NCBI RefSeq assembly: GCF_004054105.1
Contig: NZ_SBLC01000007.1
Span: 62,001 to 126,000 of the forward strand
Reading direction: 5' to 3'
Origin: Falsigemmobacter intermedius
GTDB lineage: Bacteria > Pseudomonadota > Alphaproteobacteria > Rhodobacterales > Rhodobacteraceae
DNA length: 64,000 bases
Positions 31,417-39,018 of this stretch are shown here, one piece after another. Every line of letters begins with the position of its first letter. Position 1 is the stretch's first letter. Position numbers and translations under genes: made by a program. Below the pieces are notes generated by a model, which worked only from the letters and a program-made list of their open reading frames with translations, did no database searches and had not been told where the DNA came from.

Positions 31417-31442
31417 AAAAAAGGGCCGCCCGCAGGCGACCC
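31417..31442 (-). terminator. Terminator of the HU gene
   Basis: On the minus strand GGGTCGCC-TGCG-GGCGGCCC followed by TTTTTT, 39 bp after the HU stop. Its tail abuts the start region of the DMT transporter gene. Confidence 0.88.
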
Positions 31443-31480
31443 TAAAGCTTCACTCAGCCACCGCAAGGGGGCTTGAAGGC

Positions 31481-31771
31481 TCAGCCGTTGACGCTGTCTT
31501 TCAGCGCTTTTGCAACGGTGATCTTCACCTGTTTGTCAGCCGCTTTGGTGACCATCTCGCCGGTCGCCGGGTTACGGACCTGACGCTCGGGACGCTCTTT
31601 GCAGGCAACTTTGCCGATGCCCGGCAGGGTCACAGTGCCGCCGGCAGCGACTTCGCGTGCCACGACTTCTGCCACTGCATCGAGAGCAGCAGCAGCAACT
31701 TTGCGGTCCGAACCCATTGCTTCTGCCAGAGCAGCCACCAGCTGGGTCTTGGTCATCGGTTTCGCGGTCAT
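31481..31771 (-). CDS. HU family DNA-binding protein
   Basis: A 96-residue nucleoid protein that bends and wraps DNA as a dimer. It has the HU/IHF fold order: MTKTQLVAALAEAMGSDRK helices, VTLPGIGKVACKERPERQ strands, the DNA-inserting proline arm RNPATGEMV and the C-terminal VKITVAKALKDSVNG. An AAAGGA ribosome site is 9 bp upstream of the ATG. The Ala/Lys-rich N-terminal extension (TAKP) is short. It is transcribed alone and ends at a strong terminator. Confidence 0.96.
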   Translation of the reverse strand: MTAKPMTKTQLVAALAEAMGSDRKVAAAALDAVAEVVAREVAAGGTVTLPGIGKVACKERPERQVRNPATGEMVTKAADKQVKITVAKALKDSVNG

Positions 31772-31936
31772 ACTCGAGTCCTTTCTGCCCCGGCCTGGCC
31801 GGGTTAAACCTCATTGTCCCATGGGCGCGGGACATCCGAACGCCTGAACAACTTTTGTCGCCTCAATTCAAGTCCGAAAGCCACGAAAATTTGCTCCCGC
31901 GCGGAAATCCGCAGTTTTTGCCGCAGGAAAACCCCT
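31772..31936. other. Promoter-bearing gap upstream of the HU gene
   Basis: This gap between amn and HU is less GC-rich than its surroundings and contains a short inverted repeat GTCCC/GGGAC at about 31818-31835. It presumably holds the HU promoter (minus strand), but I could not fix -35/-10 boxes with confidence. Confidence 0.3.
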
Positions 31937-33370
31937 TCAGAGGAAGGCGGTTTCCTCAAAACTGCGCAGTTTGCGGCTGTGAATGCGCTCCGGCGGCATG
32001 GCGCGCAGAAGTTCCATCGCCCGCAATCCGATGTCGAGATGCCGCCCCACCTGGGCGCGATAAAAGTCACTCGCCATGCCCGGCAGCTTCAATTCACCAT
32101 GCAAAGGCTTGTCCGAGACACAAAGCAGCGTGCCGTAAGGCACCCGAAAGCGATAGCCATTGGCCGCAATCGTGGCGCTTTCCATATCCAGCGCAATCGC
32201 CCGCGCCTGAGAGAGCCGCGCCACCGGCCCCGACTGGTCGCGCAGCTCCCAATTGCGATTGTCGATCGTGGCCACGGTCCCGGTGCGCAAAATGCGTTTC
32301 AGCTCATAACCCTCAAGCTGGGTCACCTCTGCCAGGGCCTGCTGCAAAGCGATCTGGATCTCCGCCAGAGCCGGGATCGGCACCCAGACCGGCAGATCTT
32401 CATCGAGCACATGATCCTCGCGCAGATAGGCATGGGCGAGAACAAAATCCCCCAGCCGCTGCGAATTCCTCAACCCCGCGCAATGCCCCACCATCAGCCA
32501 GGCATGGGGCCGCAGCACCGCAATATGATCCGTCGCCGTCTTGGCATTCGACGGACCCACCCCGATGTTCACCAGCGTAATCCCGTTGCCATCCGCCCGC
32601 TTCAGATGCCAGGCCGGCATCTGCGGCAGCCGCGCCAGCCCCGGCATCTCGCCGTCCGGCGTGGTGATCACCTGATTGCCCGGGCCCACAAAGGCGGTAT
32701 AGCCCGACCCGCTCTGCCCCAGCAGCTCCCGCGCCCGGGCCTCGAATTCATCGACATAGAACTGATAATTCGTAAACAGCACATAATTCTGAAAATGCTC
32801 AGGCAGCGTGGCGGTGTAATGGCTCAGCCGCGCCAGCGAATAATCAATCCGCTGCGCCGTAAACGCCGCCAGCGGCCGCGAGCCATCCGCATTGAACAGC
32901 CGGTCGCCATTGACGATGTCATCATTGGTGGTCGAAAGATCCGGCACATCAAAGACATCGCGCAGCACAAAGCTCAACACCCCCTCCTGGGGCACGACCT
33001 GCGGCCCGCCGCTCTCCAGCGCAAAATGCAAAGGGATCGGCGTCTGCGACAGCGCAATCTCCACACTGACCCCGTGATGCTTCATCAACAGCTCAATCTG
33101 CTCGGTCAGATAGCGCCGGTAAAGATCGGGCCGCGTGACGGTGGTCGCATAAACCCCCGGGGCCGAGACATGGCCGAAAGACAAACGACTGTCGACCGGC
33201 TCAAACCCCGTCACCTCCAGCCGGATTTCAGGATAAAAGGCCCGCACCCGCCCCTCGGGCAGCGCGCCCCCCAGCGCCCGCGCGAAACCTTCGCGCAACA
33301 CCGTCACTGAGGCCGCATAAAGCCGCTCCAGCTCCGCCACCGCTGCCGCCGCATCGTCAAACCGCATCAC
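31937..33370 (-). CDS. amn: AMP nucleosidase
   Basis: A 477-residue enzyme hydrolysing AMP to adenine and ribose 5-phosphate, a route of adenylate turnover. An N-terminal regulatory domain (to about 190) precedes a phosphorylase-like catalytic domain with LVNIGVGPSNAKTATDHIAV, WLMVGHCAGLR, RIGDF-like RLGDFVLAHAYLRED and the C-terminal ALDMESATIAANGYRFRVPY. Length and the LPGMASDFYRAQVGRHLDIG tail fit the family. It starts at MMRFDDAA. It lies upstream of HU with a 165-bp gap, so they are likely separate units. Confidence 0.95.
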   Translation of the reverse strand: MMRFDDAAAAVAELERLYAASVTVLREGFARALGGALPEGRVRAFYPEIRLEVTGFEPVDSRLSFGHVSAPGVYATTVTRPDLYRRYLTEQIELLMKHHGVSVEIALSQTPIPLHFALESGGPQVVPQEGVLSFVLRDVFDVPDLSTTNDDIVNGDRLFNADGSRPLAAFTAQRIDYSLARLSHYTATLPEHFQNYVLFTNYQFYVDEFEARARELLGQSGSGYTAFVGPGNQVITTPDGEMPGLARLPQMPAWHLKRADGNGITLVNIGVGPSNAKTATDHIAVLRPHAWLMVGHCAGLRNSQRLGDFVLAHAYLREDHVLDEDLPVWVPIPALAEIQIALQQALAEVTQLEGYELKRILRTGTVATIDNRNWELRDQSGPVARLSQARAIALDMESATIAANGYRFRVPYGTLLCVSDKPLHGELKLPGMASDFYRAQVGRHLDIGLRAMELLRAMPPERIHSRKLRSFEETAFL

Positions 33371-33394
33371 CCGCTCCCTGACTGCCGCCGGGCA

Positions 33395-33454
33395 CTTTGG
33401 CTTTTTCCAAATACTCCCGGGCGGGGTCCGGGGAGGGCAGGCAGCCCTCCCCGG
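33395..33454 (+). repeat. Copy 2 of the TTTGG...AAATACTC motif with GC hairpin
   Basis: CTTTGGCTTTTTCCAAATAC TC (33395-33416) is followed by a perfect 11-bp hairpin CCGGGGAGGGC (33428-33438) / GCCCTCCCCGG (33444-33454). It lies between the acs 3' end and the amn start, both on the minus strand, and could act as the acs terminator. Confidence 0.65.
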
Positions 33455-33476
33455 CGCTTTCCACGCAACCCAAAGC

Positions 33477-35438
33477 TCAGCCGCGATTCATCCGGTTGGC
33501 CACCAGATCATCCACCACCGCCGGATCCGCCAGCGTCGAGGTATCCCCCAGGCTGCCATGGTCATTCTCCGCAATCTTGCGCAGAATCCGCCGCATGATC
33601 TTGCCCGAGCGCGTTTTCGGCAGACCCGGCGCCCATTGAATCAGATCTGGCCTGGCAATCGGGCCGATCTCCTGACGCACAAAAGCCTCAAGCTCACGGC
33701 GCAGCTCTTCCGTCGGCTCCACCCCGTTCATCAGCGTCACATAGGCATAGATGCCCTGGCCCTTGATTTCATGGGGATAGCCCACCACTGCAGCCTCAGC
33801 GACCTTCTCATGGGCCACAAGCGCAGACTCAACTTCCGCCGTCCCCATCCGGTGGCCCGAGACGTTGATCACATCATCGACCCGGCCGGTGATCCAGTAA
33901 TAGCCATCCGCATCCCGCCGGCAGCCGTCGCCGGTGAAGTAATAGCCCTTATACTGGCTGAAATAGGCCTCCTCAAAGCGCGCATGATCGCCCCAGAGCG
34001 TGCGCATCTGCCCGGGCCAGCTGTCTTTGATGCAAAGAACGCCCTCTGCCTCCGTGGCGCTCTGCACCTCTGCGGTCGAGGGATCAAGGATCTCCGGCTG
34101 CACCCCGAAGAAGGGCTTTGTGGCCGATCCGGGCTTTGCGGCAATCGCCCCCGGCAGCGGCGTGATCAGATGGCCGCCGGTCTCCGTCTGCCAGAAGGTA
34201 TCCACAATGGGCCGCGTGCCCTTGCCGACATGGGTGTGATACCAGTTCCAGGCCTCAGGGTTGATCGGCTCGCCCACCGTACCCAGAAGCTTCAGCGAAG
34301 AGAGATCATATTTCTCAACCCACTCCGGACCCAGCCCCATGAGCGAGCGGATCGCCGTCGGCGCGGTATAGAACTGATTGACCTTATGCTTTTCACAGAC
34401 CGCCCAGAAGCGCCCGGCATCGGGCCAGGTCGGCACGCCTTCAAACATCAGCGTGGTCGCGCCATTGGCGAGCGGCCCGTAAACGATATAGCTGTGCCCG
34501 GTCACCCAGCCCACATCGGCGGTGCACCAGAAGATATCCCCGTCATGATAGTCAAAGGTCATCTGATGGGTCATTGAGGCATAGACCAGATAGCCGCCCG
34601 AGGTATGCACCACCCCCTTCGGCTTGCCCGTCGAGCCCGAGGTGTAAAGGATGAAAAGCGGATCTTCCGCCCCCACCTCGACATAGGCGCAATAGGGCTT
34701 TGCCGCCGCCATCTCGGCCTTCACGTCGATGTCGCGGCCCTGAACCCAGGAGATCTGATCGCCGGTGTGCTTCACCACCATGCATTTCACATCATCGCGG
34801 CAATCCAGCAGCGCCTTATCGGCATTGCTCTTCAGCGGGGTCTTCTTACCGCCGCGCGGCGCGTAATCGGCGGTGATCAGCATCTTCGCGCCGCAGTCAT
34901 TGATACGGCTCGCAAGACTGTCGGGCGAGAACCCCGCAAAGACCACCGAATGCACCGCCCCGATGCGCGCACAGGCCAGCATCGCATAGGCCGCCTCCGG
35001 GATCATCGGCAGATAGATCACCACCCGGTCGCCTTTGCTCACGCCATTGGCCTTCAGCACATTGGCCATGCGCGAGACCTGCTCGAGCAGCTCGGTATAG
35101 CTGATATGCTTTGCCTCTGCCTGCGGGTCATCCGGCTCCCAGATGATCGCCGTCTGGCTGCCGCGGGTGGCGACATGGCGGTCGATGCAATTGGCGGCCA
35201 CATTCAGCGTGCCATCGCCAAACCAGCGGATCGAGACGGCTCCGGGGGCGAAGCTGGTGTCCTTCACTTCGGTATAATCACGGATCCAGTCGAGCCTTTG
35301 CCCTTCGCGGCGCCAATAGGCCACCGGGTCCTGCACCGACTTCGCATAGTCGCGGGCATAGCTCTCTGCCGTCACATGTGCATTGGCGGCAAAACCTGCG
35401 TCAGGCGCGTAAACGGCGCCCTGCTGCTGTTCAGTCAT
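33477..35438 (-). CDS. acs: Acetyl-CoA synthetase (AMP-forming)
   Basis: A 653-residue adenylate-forming ligase converting acetate, ATP and CoA to acetyl-CoA. Signatures: [20 protein letters not shown] (phosphate loop), [38 protein letters not shown] and the C-terminal [15 protein letters not shown] carrying the lysine that is acetylated for control in this family. A TAAGGAGG ribosome site precedes ATG 35438. It is full length and stands alone. Confidence 0.98.
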   Translation of the reverse strand: MTEQQQGAVYAPDAGFAANAHVTAESYARDYAKSVQDPVAYWRREGQRLDWIRDYTEVKDTSFAPGAVSIRWFGDGTLNVAANCIDRHVATRGSQTAIIWEPDDPQAEAKHISYTELLEQVSRMANVLKANGVSKGDRVVIYLPMIPEAAYAMLACARIGAVHSVVFAGFSPDSLASRINDCGAKMLITADYAPRGGKKTPLKSNADKALLDCRDDVKCMVVKHTGDQISWVQGRDIDVKAEMAAAKPYCAYVEVGAEDPLFILYTSGSTGKPKGVVHTSGGYLVYASMTHQMTFDYHDGDIFWCTADVGWVTGHSYIVYGPLANGATTLMFEGVPTWPDAGRFWAVCEKHKVNQFYTAPTAIRSLMGLGPEWVEKYDLSSLKLLGTVGEPINPEAWNWYHTHVGKGTRPIVDTFWQTETGGHLITPLPGAIAAKPGSATKPFFGVQPEILDPSTAEVQSATEAEGVLCIKDSWPGQMRTLWGDHARFEEAYFSQYKGYYFTGDGCRRDADGYYWITGRVDDVINVSGHRMGTAEVESALVAHEKVAEAAVVGYPHEIKGQGIYAYVTLMNGVEPTEELRRELEAFVRQEIGPIARPDLIQWAPGLPKTRSGKIMRRILRKIAENDHGSLGDTSTLADPAVVDDLVANRMNRG

Positions 35439-35777
35439 CGGGTCCTCCTTATCCCGGTCTTCCGGGCCGGACAGGCGCACTTTTTGAAAAAGCCCCCGTC
35501 AACACCTGTCCTGCCGCTGGCTGAGCCTAAACCAGAAATGATCCGGGTTGTAAGCCCGCAGCTGCGCCGCTCTGCGGGTTCTTCCGCTGCGTAAAATTAC
35601 GATGAATTTCAGTCCACTACACCCGATCCGACCGGGGATTTTCCCGTTCCGGCATAAGAAGACCTTCTCTGCCGCCGCGCTGATCGGGCGATGATTCGCC
35701 CTCAACCCGCTTGTCAGCCCCGGAACCGGCGGCGAAACTGCCGCCCCCTGTCTCTCCTCTTTGAAGTGGTCCCGAGC

Positions 35778-35968
35778 ATGACCCCCGATCCGATCCGCCC
35801 CTCTGACCCGCAGGCCCGTGCGCTGGCGTTGCAGCTGATGGCCGGGGCCCGTTTTGCGGCCCTCGCGGTTACCGAGGCCGGGACCGGCCTGCCGTTTTGC
35901 AGCCGGATCGCGCTGGCGCAGGACCGCGACGGGGTGATGCTGGGCTTCGTCTCCGGCCTTGCGCAACA
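35778..35968 (+). pseudogene. 5' fragment of a pyridoxamine 5'-phosphate oxidase-like (HugZ-type) gene, cut by IS
   Basis: Reads about 64 residues from ATG 35778: MTPDPIRPSDPQARALALQL, then AGARFAALAVTEAGTGLPFCSRIAL and GVMLGFVSGLAQH, the N-terminal split-barrel of PNPOx/HugZ-like flavin or heme-binding proteins. The frame then meets a stop inside the inserted element. The matching C-terminal part resumes in the same frame at 38727. Joining the two across the insertion gives a continuous protein of about 160 residues (…GLAQH + HTRALRDTPACC…), so the gene was intact before transposition. Confidence 0.82.
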
Positions 35969-36223
35969 TGTATAACCACCCCTTGCGCAAGAGGGTATTT
36001 TGGATCTTTTTGGCGCGTTGTCGGGTGCTGACATGTATCCGGCCTTTGATGCGGCCATCTCATGCCGCGGGCCACTATGGTGTTCGCAGATCAGGTCCAA
36101 ATCAAAGCCGCGTGCTCGAGTGGCACGTGTTGCACAACTGGTTCTCCTGATCCTGTCTCACGACCGTTTCGCCAAAGGTCTCCTTGCCCTCTTTCGCTCC
36201 GACGTTCTCGCGACCCTGACGGA

Positions 36224-37252
36224 CTATGCCGCCATGGCCGGAGCCTTGTAGACGCCACCGTGGGCCATCAGGGCCCATACGATCCGCGCCATTTTGTTTG
36301 CCAGTGCGACCCGCACCAGCATAGTTGGCTTACGGCCGAGCATGTCGCTCAGCCATGTTCCGTGCTTTGCGCCAGCATGCACATTCCGTTTGATGATCAC
36401 GCTGTTGGCGCCGATGATCAGCAATCGTCGCAGTGACCTTTCACCCATCTTCGTTGTGGCGCCCAAGCGTTGTTTGCCGCCCGTTGAGTGTTGTCGTGGC
36501 ACGAGGCCTAACCATGCCGCAAAATCGCGGCCTTTGCGGAACGTCTCGGCTGCTGGCGCCAGTGTCACAAAGGCTGTGGCGATCAGCGGCCCGATGCCAG
36601 GGATCGTCATCAGTCGCCTGGCCAGTTCATCTTCTTTGGCACGGTGCGCGATCTCTGCATCAAGCTTGGTGATCTCTGCCTCCAGATGGCGCAGTGAGAT
36701 GATCAAGGCCTGCAAGGGTGCCATTGCTTCAGAAGGTAGACCGCAAGTCGGATCCTCAACGATACTGATCAGCTTCGAGACGTTGGATGTGCCTTGGGGC
36801 ACGACCTGCCCAAACTCCGTAAGATGGCCACGGAACGCATTGATCAGCTGGGTGCGCTGACGGATCAGCACTTCACGGACTCGAAAGACCATGGTTGACC
36901 CTTGTGTCCGTTCGCTCTTCACCGGCACGAAGCGCATCGTCGGCCTTTGAGCAGCTTCACAGATTGCCTCTGCATCGGCGGCATCGTTTTTTTGCCGCTT
37001 CACGAAGGGCTTTACATAAGCCGGCGGGATCAGCCGAACCTCATGGCCTAACTTGCCTATCTCACGTCCCCAAAAATGAGCGCCGCCACAGGCTTCCATA
37101 GCGACAACACAAGGTGCCAGCGCCGATAAGAACGTCAGAACCTGATCGCGCCGCAGCTTCTTACGCAGAACAGCCTTTCCAGACTGATCTGCTCCGTGAA
37201 GCTGGAACACATTCTTTGCCAGATCCAGACCGATTGTTGTAATCTCCGACAT
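36224..37252 (-). CDS. IS110 family transposase (DEDD recombinase), IS 1
   Basis: A 342-residue transposase. The N-terminal RuvC-like DEDD catalytic residues are visible in TIGLDLAKNVFQLHG, VVAMEACGGAHFWGRE and KQKNDAADAEAI-like KRQKNDAADAEAICEA. The C-terminal Transposase_20 domain has LMTIPGIGPLIATAFV and the serine-bearing PRQHSTGGKQRLG. The gene appears intact. Members use a structured non-coding RNA from the element end to pick target and donor DNA. It is head-to-head with the transposase of IS 2, 114 bp apart. Confidence 0.95.
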   Translation of the reverse strand: MSEITTIGLDLAKNVFQLHGADQSGKAVLRKKLRRDQVLTFLSALAPCVVAMEACGGAHFWGREIGKLGHEVRLIPPAYVKPFVKRQKNDAADAEAICEAAQRPTMRFVPVKSERTQGSTMVFRVREVLIRQRTQLINAFRGHLTEFGQVVPQGTSNVSKLISIVEDPTCGLPSEAMAPLQALIISLRHLEAEITKLDAEIAHRAKEDELARRLMTIPGIGPLIATAFVTLAPAAETFRKGRDFAAWLGLVPRQHSTGGKQRLGATTKMGERSLRRLLIIGANSVIIKRNVHAGAKHGTWLSDMLGRKPTMLVRVALANKMARIVWALMAHGGVYKAPAMAA

Positions 37253-37366
37253 GACCGCCTCCCAAATGGATTATGACGATCCCACCATGTTGGAGTGGAC
37301 GGCCCCTGAACGGCATCGAAACGTGCCAAAGTGAGTCGTTGAGGAACTCAAACGAAGGGGTCGTCC

Positions 37367-38410
37367 GTGGATCAGATTATCCGTATTGGCATGGATACTT
37401 CAAAGCACGTCTTTCAGCTGCATGGCGTGAATGCCGCCGAACAACCGGTTCTTCGCAAGAAGATGCGCCGCAAGGAGATGGTGGATTTCTTTGCAAAATG
37501 CCCGCCAACCGTCGTTGCGATTGAGGCCTGTGGTGCTTCGCATCACTGGGCGCGGTTGCTGAGGGAACTCGGTCATGAGGTCAAGCTAATCGCGCCGCAG
37601 CTCGTAAAGCCCTACGTCAAGCGTGGCAAGAATGATGCGGCCGATGCTGAAGCGCTGTGCGAAGCGATGAGCCGTCCGACGATGCGGTTCGTTGCGGTGA
37701 AGAGCGCCGAGCAACAAGCGGCACTAATGCTGGTGGGCATGCGCGAGCGTGCTGTCGCCGCCAGGACGCAGCTTGCCAATACGATCCGTGGCTATGCGGC
37801 CGAGTTCGGACTAACCGCGGCCAAAGGTGTGTCTCATATCCCGCTCCTTTTGGAACGCATCATGGTTGATGAAAGCGTTCCTGCCTTGGCGCGCGATCTG
37901 TTTGTGTCATTGGCGGATGAATTTGCGCAGCTGAAGGAACGCTTGAAAGAGATAGAGGCGAATCTGTTGGCTTGGTATCGCAGCAACGAATGTTGTCGCC
38001 GCCTCGCAACGATCCCCGGTGTCGGGCCAATCGGTGCGATCTTGCTGGTGATGAAAGCGCCGGCACCGGAGCAGTTTGTATCGGGAAGGCAGTTTGCCGC
38101 TTGGATGGGCCTGACGCCCAGAGATCACTCGACAGCCGGCAAGGTCAGGCACGGTGTCATTACGCGAGCCGGCGACGAGACCTTGCGCAAGACATTGGTC
38201 GTGGGCGCGACTTCGCTGCTTCGACAGGTGAGAGCAGGCAAAGGCAGGAATGCCTCGCCCTGGCTCATCGAGCTGCTCAAGCGCAAACCGCCGAAGCTCG
38301 TGGCCGTGGCGCTGGCCAACAAGATCGCCAGGATCGCCTGGAAAATGATGATGGCAGGCGGGACGTATAAAAACAATGCTGCGCCACCGGCTATGGCCTG
38401 CGCGGCATAA
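37367..38410 (+). CDS. IS110 family transposase (DEDD recombinase), IS 2
   Basis: A 347-residue transposase with a GTG start at 37367 behind an AAGGGG ribosome site. DEDD residues lie in IGMDTSKHVFQLHG, VVAIEACGASHHWA and KRGKNDAADAEALCEA; the C-terminal domain has LATIPGVGPIGAILLV and PRDHSTAGKVRHG with the conserved serine. It is clearly divergent from the IS 1 transposase, so the two are different elements, not a duplication. Apparently intact. Confidence 0.95.
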   Translation: MDQIIRIGMDTSKHVFQLHGVNAAEQPVLRKKMRRKEMVDFFAKCPPTVVAIEACGASHHWARLLRELGHEVKLIAPQLVKPYVKRGKNDAADAEALCEAMSRPTMRFVAVKSAEQQAALMLVGMRERAVAARTQLANTIRGYAAEFGLTAAKGVSHIPLLLERIMVDESVPALARDLFVSLADEFAQLKERLKEIEANLLAWYRSNECCRRLATIPGVGPIGAILLVMKAPAPEQFVSGRQFAAWMGLTPRDHSTAGKVRHGVITRAGDETLRKTLVVGATSLLRQVRAGKGRNASPWLIELLKRKPPKLVAVALANKIARIAWKMMMAGGTYKNNAAPPAMACAA

Positions 38411-38693
38411 CGAGATTGGCCAGTCACGGTGAGCAGGAAAAAGGCGCTACCGTGCTGAGCTGATGCGTGAACTTGCAAGAAATCTGAAGATGGTGTGATC
38501 GATCGATCCAAGACGTAGGACACTCCGTATGTGCCAATGGCCCGATGTGGCCGTCACCGTGTTTGGAACCAACGTCGCGGAATCCATCTTGGCCAGCGTT
38601 CATGTGCGAGCGCACCAACAGGCCGGACATATGAACGCAAGCGATCCGATCAAAATCATCAAGGAGTTCTTGTAGGGAGGGGGCCCTCCACAT
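38411..38693 (+). other. Non-coding 3' end of IS 2, candidate bridge-RNA region
   Basis: The 283 nt after the transposase have no credible gene. In the IS1111 group the long non-coding end downstream of the transposase encodes the structured guide (bridge) RNA. That is family knowledge; I did not fold the sequence. The equivalent region of IS 1 is 35969-36223 on the minus strand, where GCGGC/GCCGC and GGCC/GGCC arms are visible near 36040-36075. Confidence 0.45.
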
Positions 38694-38726
38694 ATGGCAC
38701 ATCGATGCCGTCGGGGGGCGGTTACA

Positions 38727-39018
38727 TCATCACACCCGTGCCTTGCGCGACACCCCCGCCTGCTGCCTGCTGATCGGAGAGCCGGGTGCGCAGGGCGATC
38801 CACTGACCCATCCGCGCCTCTCGCTGCAGGCCCGCGCGGTTTTTCCCGATGACGGGCATGAGGCGCGGCTCGGGCTCTGGCTCAAAGCCCATCCGAAAGC
38901 CCGGATCTATGCCGGGCTTCCCGATTTCCGCTTTCTGCGCTTTGAACCGGTCGCGGGCTTTCTGAACGGCGGATTTGGCCGCGCCTTTCGCTTCACCCCG
39001 GAAGAGCTTCGCCCTTAA
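38727..39018 (+). pseudogene. 3' fragment of the PNPOx-like (HugZ-type) gene
   Basis: Continues the split gene in frame: HTRALRDTPACCLLIGEPG, GDPLTHPRLSLQARA and LWLKAHPKARIYAGLPDFRF, then FEPVAGFLNGGFGRAF and a stop at 39018. These blocks are typical of the second half of small PNPOx/HugZ-like proteins. A TTG at 38743 could restart translation but the product would lack the N-terminal barrel. Its stop overlaps the stop of the convergent beta-helix gene by 4 bp. Confidence 0.82.

Larger units (their letters stand above)
37288..38693 (+). mobile_element. IS110/IS1111-type insertion sequence 2, nested in IS 1
   Basis: About 1.4 kb. Its left side carries TTGGAGTGGACGGCCCCT from about 37289 and its right side, on the minus strand, TGTGGAGGGCCCCCT ending near 38692, which share TGGAG...GGCCCC as a subterminal inverted repeat. 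It holds one intact transposase and about 283 nt of non-coding DNA after it. Its insertion point lies about 35 bp upstream of the IS 1 transposase start. Exact edges are uncertain by several bases. Confidence 0.65.
35969..38726 (-). mobile_element. IS110/IS1111-type insertion sequence 1, itself interrupted by a second IS
   Basis: The outer ends are imperfect inverted repeats: TGTATAACCACCCC from 35969 and, on the minus strand, TGTAACCGCCCC from 38726. Between them lie the minus-strand transposase (36224-37252), about 255 nt of non-coding DNA at its 3' side, and a second IS (about 37288-38693) inserted in its short 5' leader. Removing the inner element leaves about 1.35 kb, normal for the family. 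No target duplication is certain, as expected for this family. The element splits a PNPOx-like gene. Boundaries are read by eye, with a few bases of uncertainty. Confidence 0.7.

Noticed and set aside
31814-33310. A 498-codon plus-strand frame opposite amn
   Set aside because: Arg/Pro/His-rich antisense shadow; amn has full family motifs.
35969-38726. A single element with two divergent transposases
   Set aside because: The two proteins are each complete and differ strongly, each has its own short leader and long 3' non-coding end, and two distinct sets of end repeats are visible; nesting explains this better.
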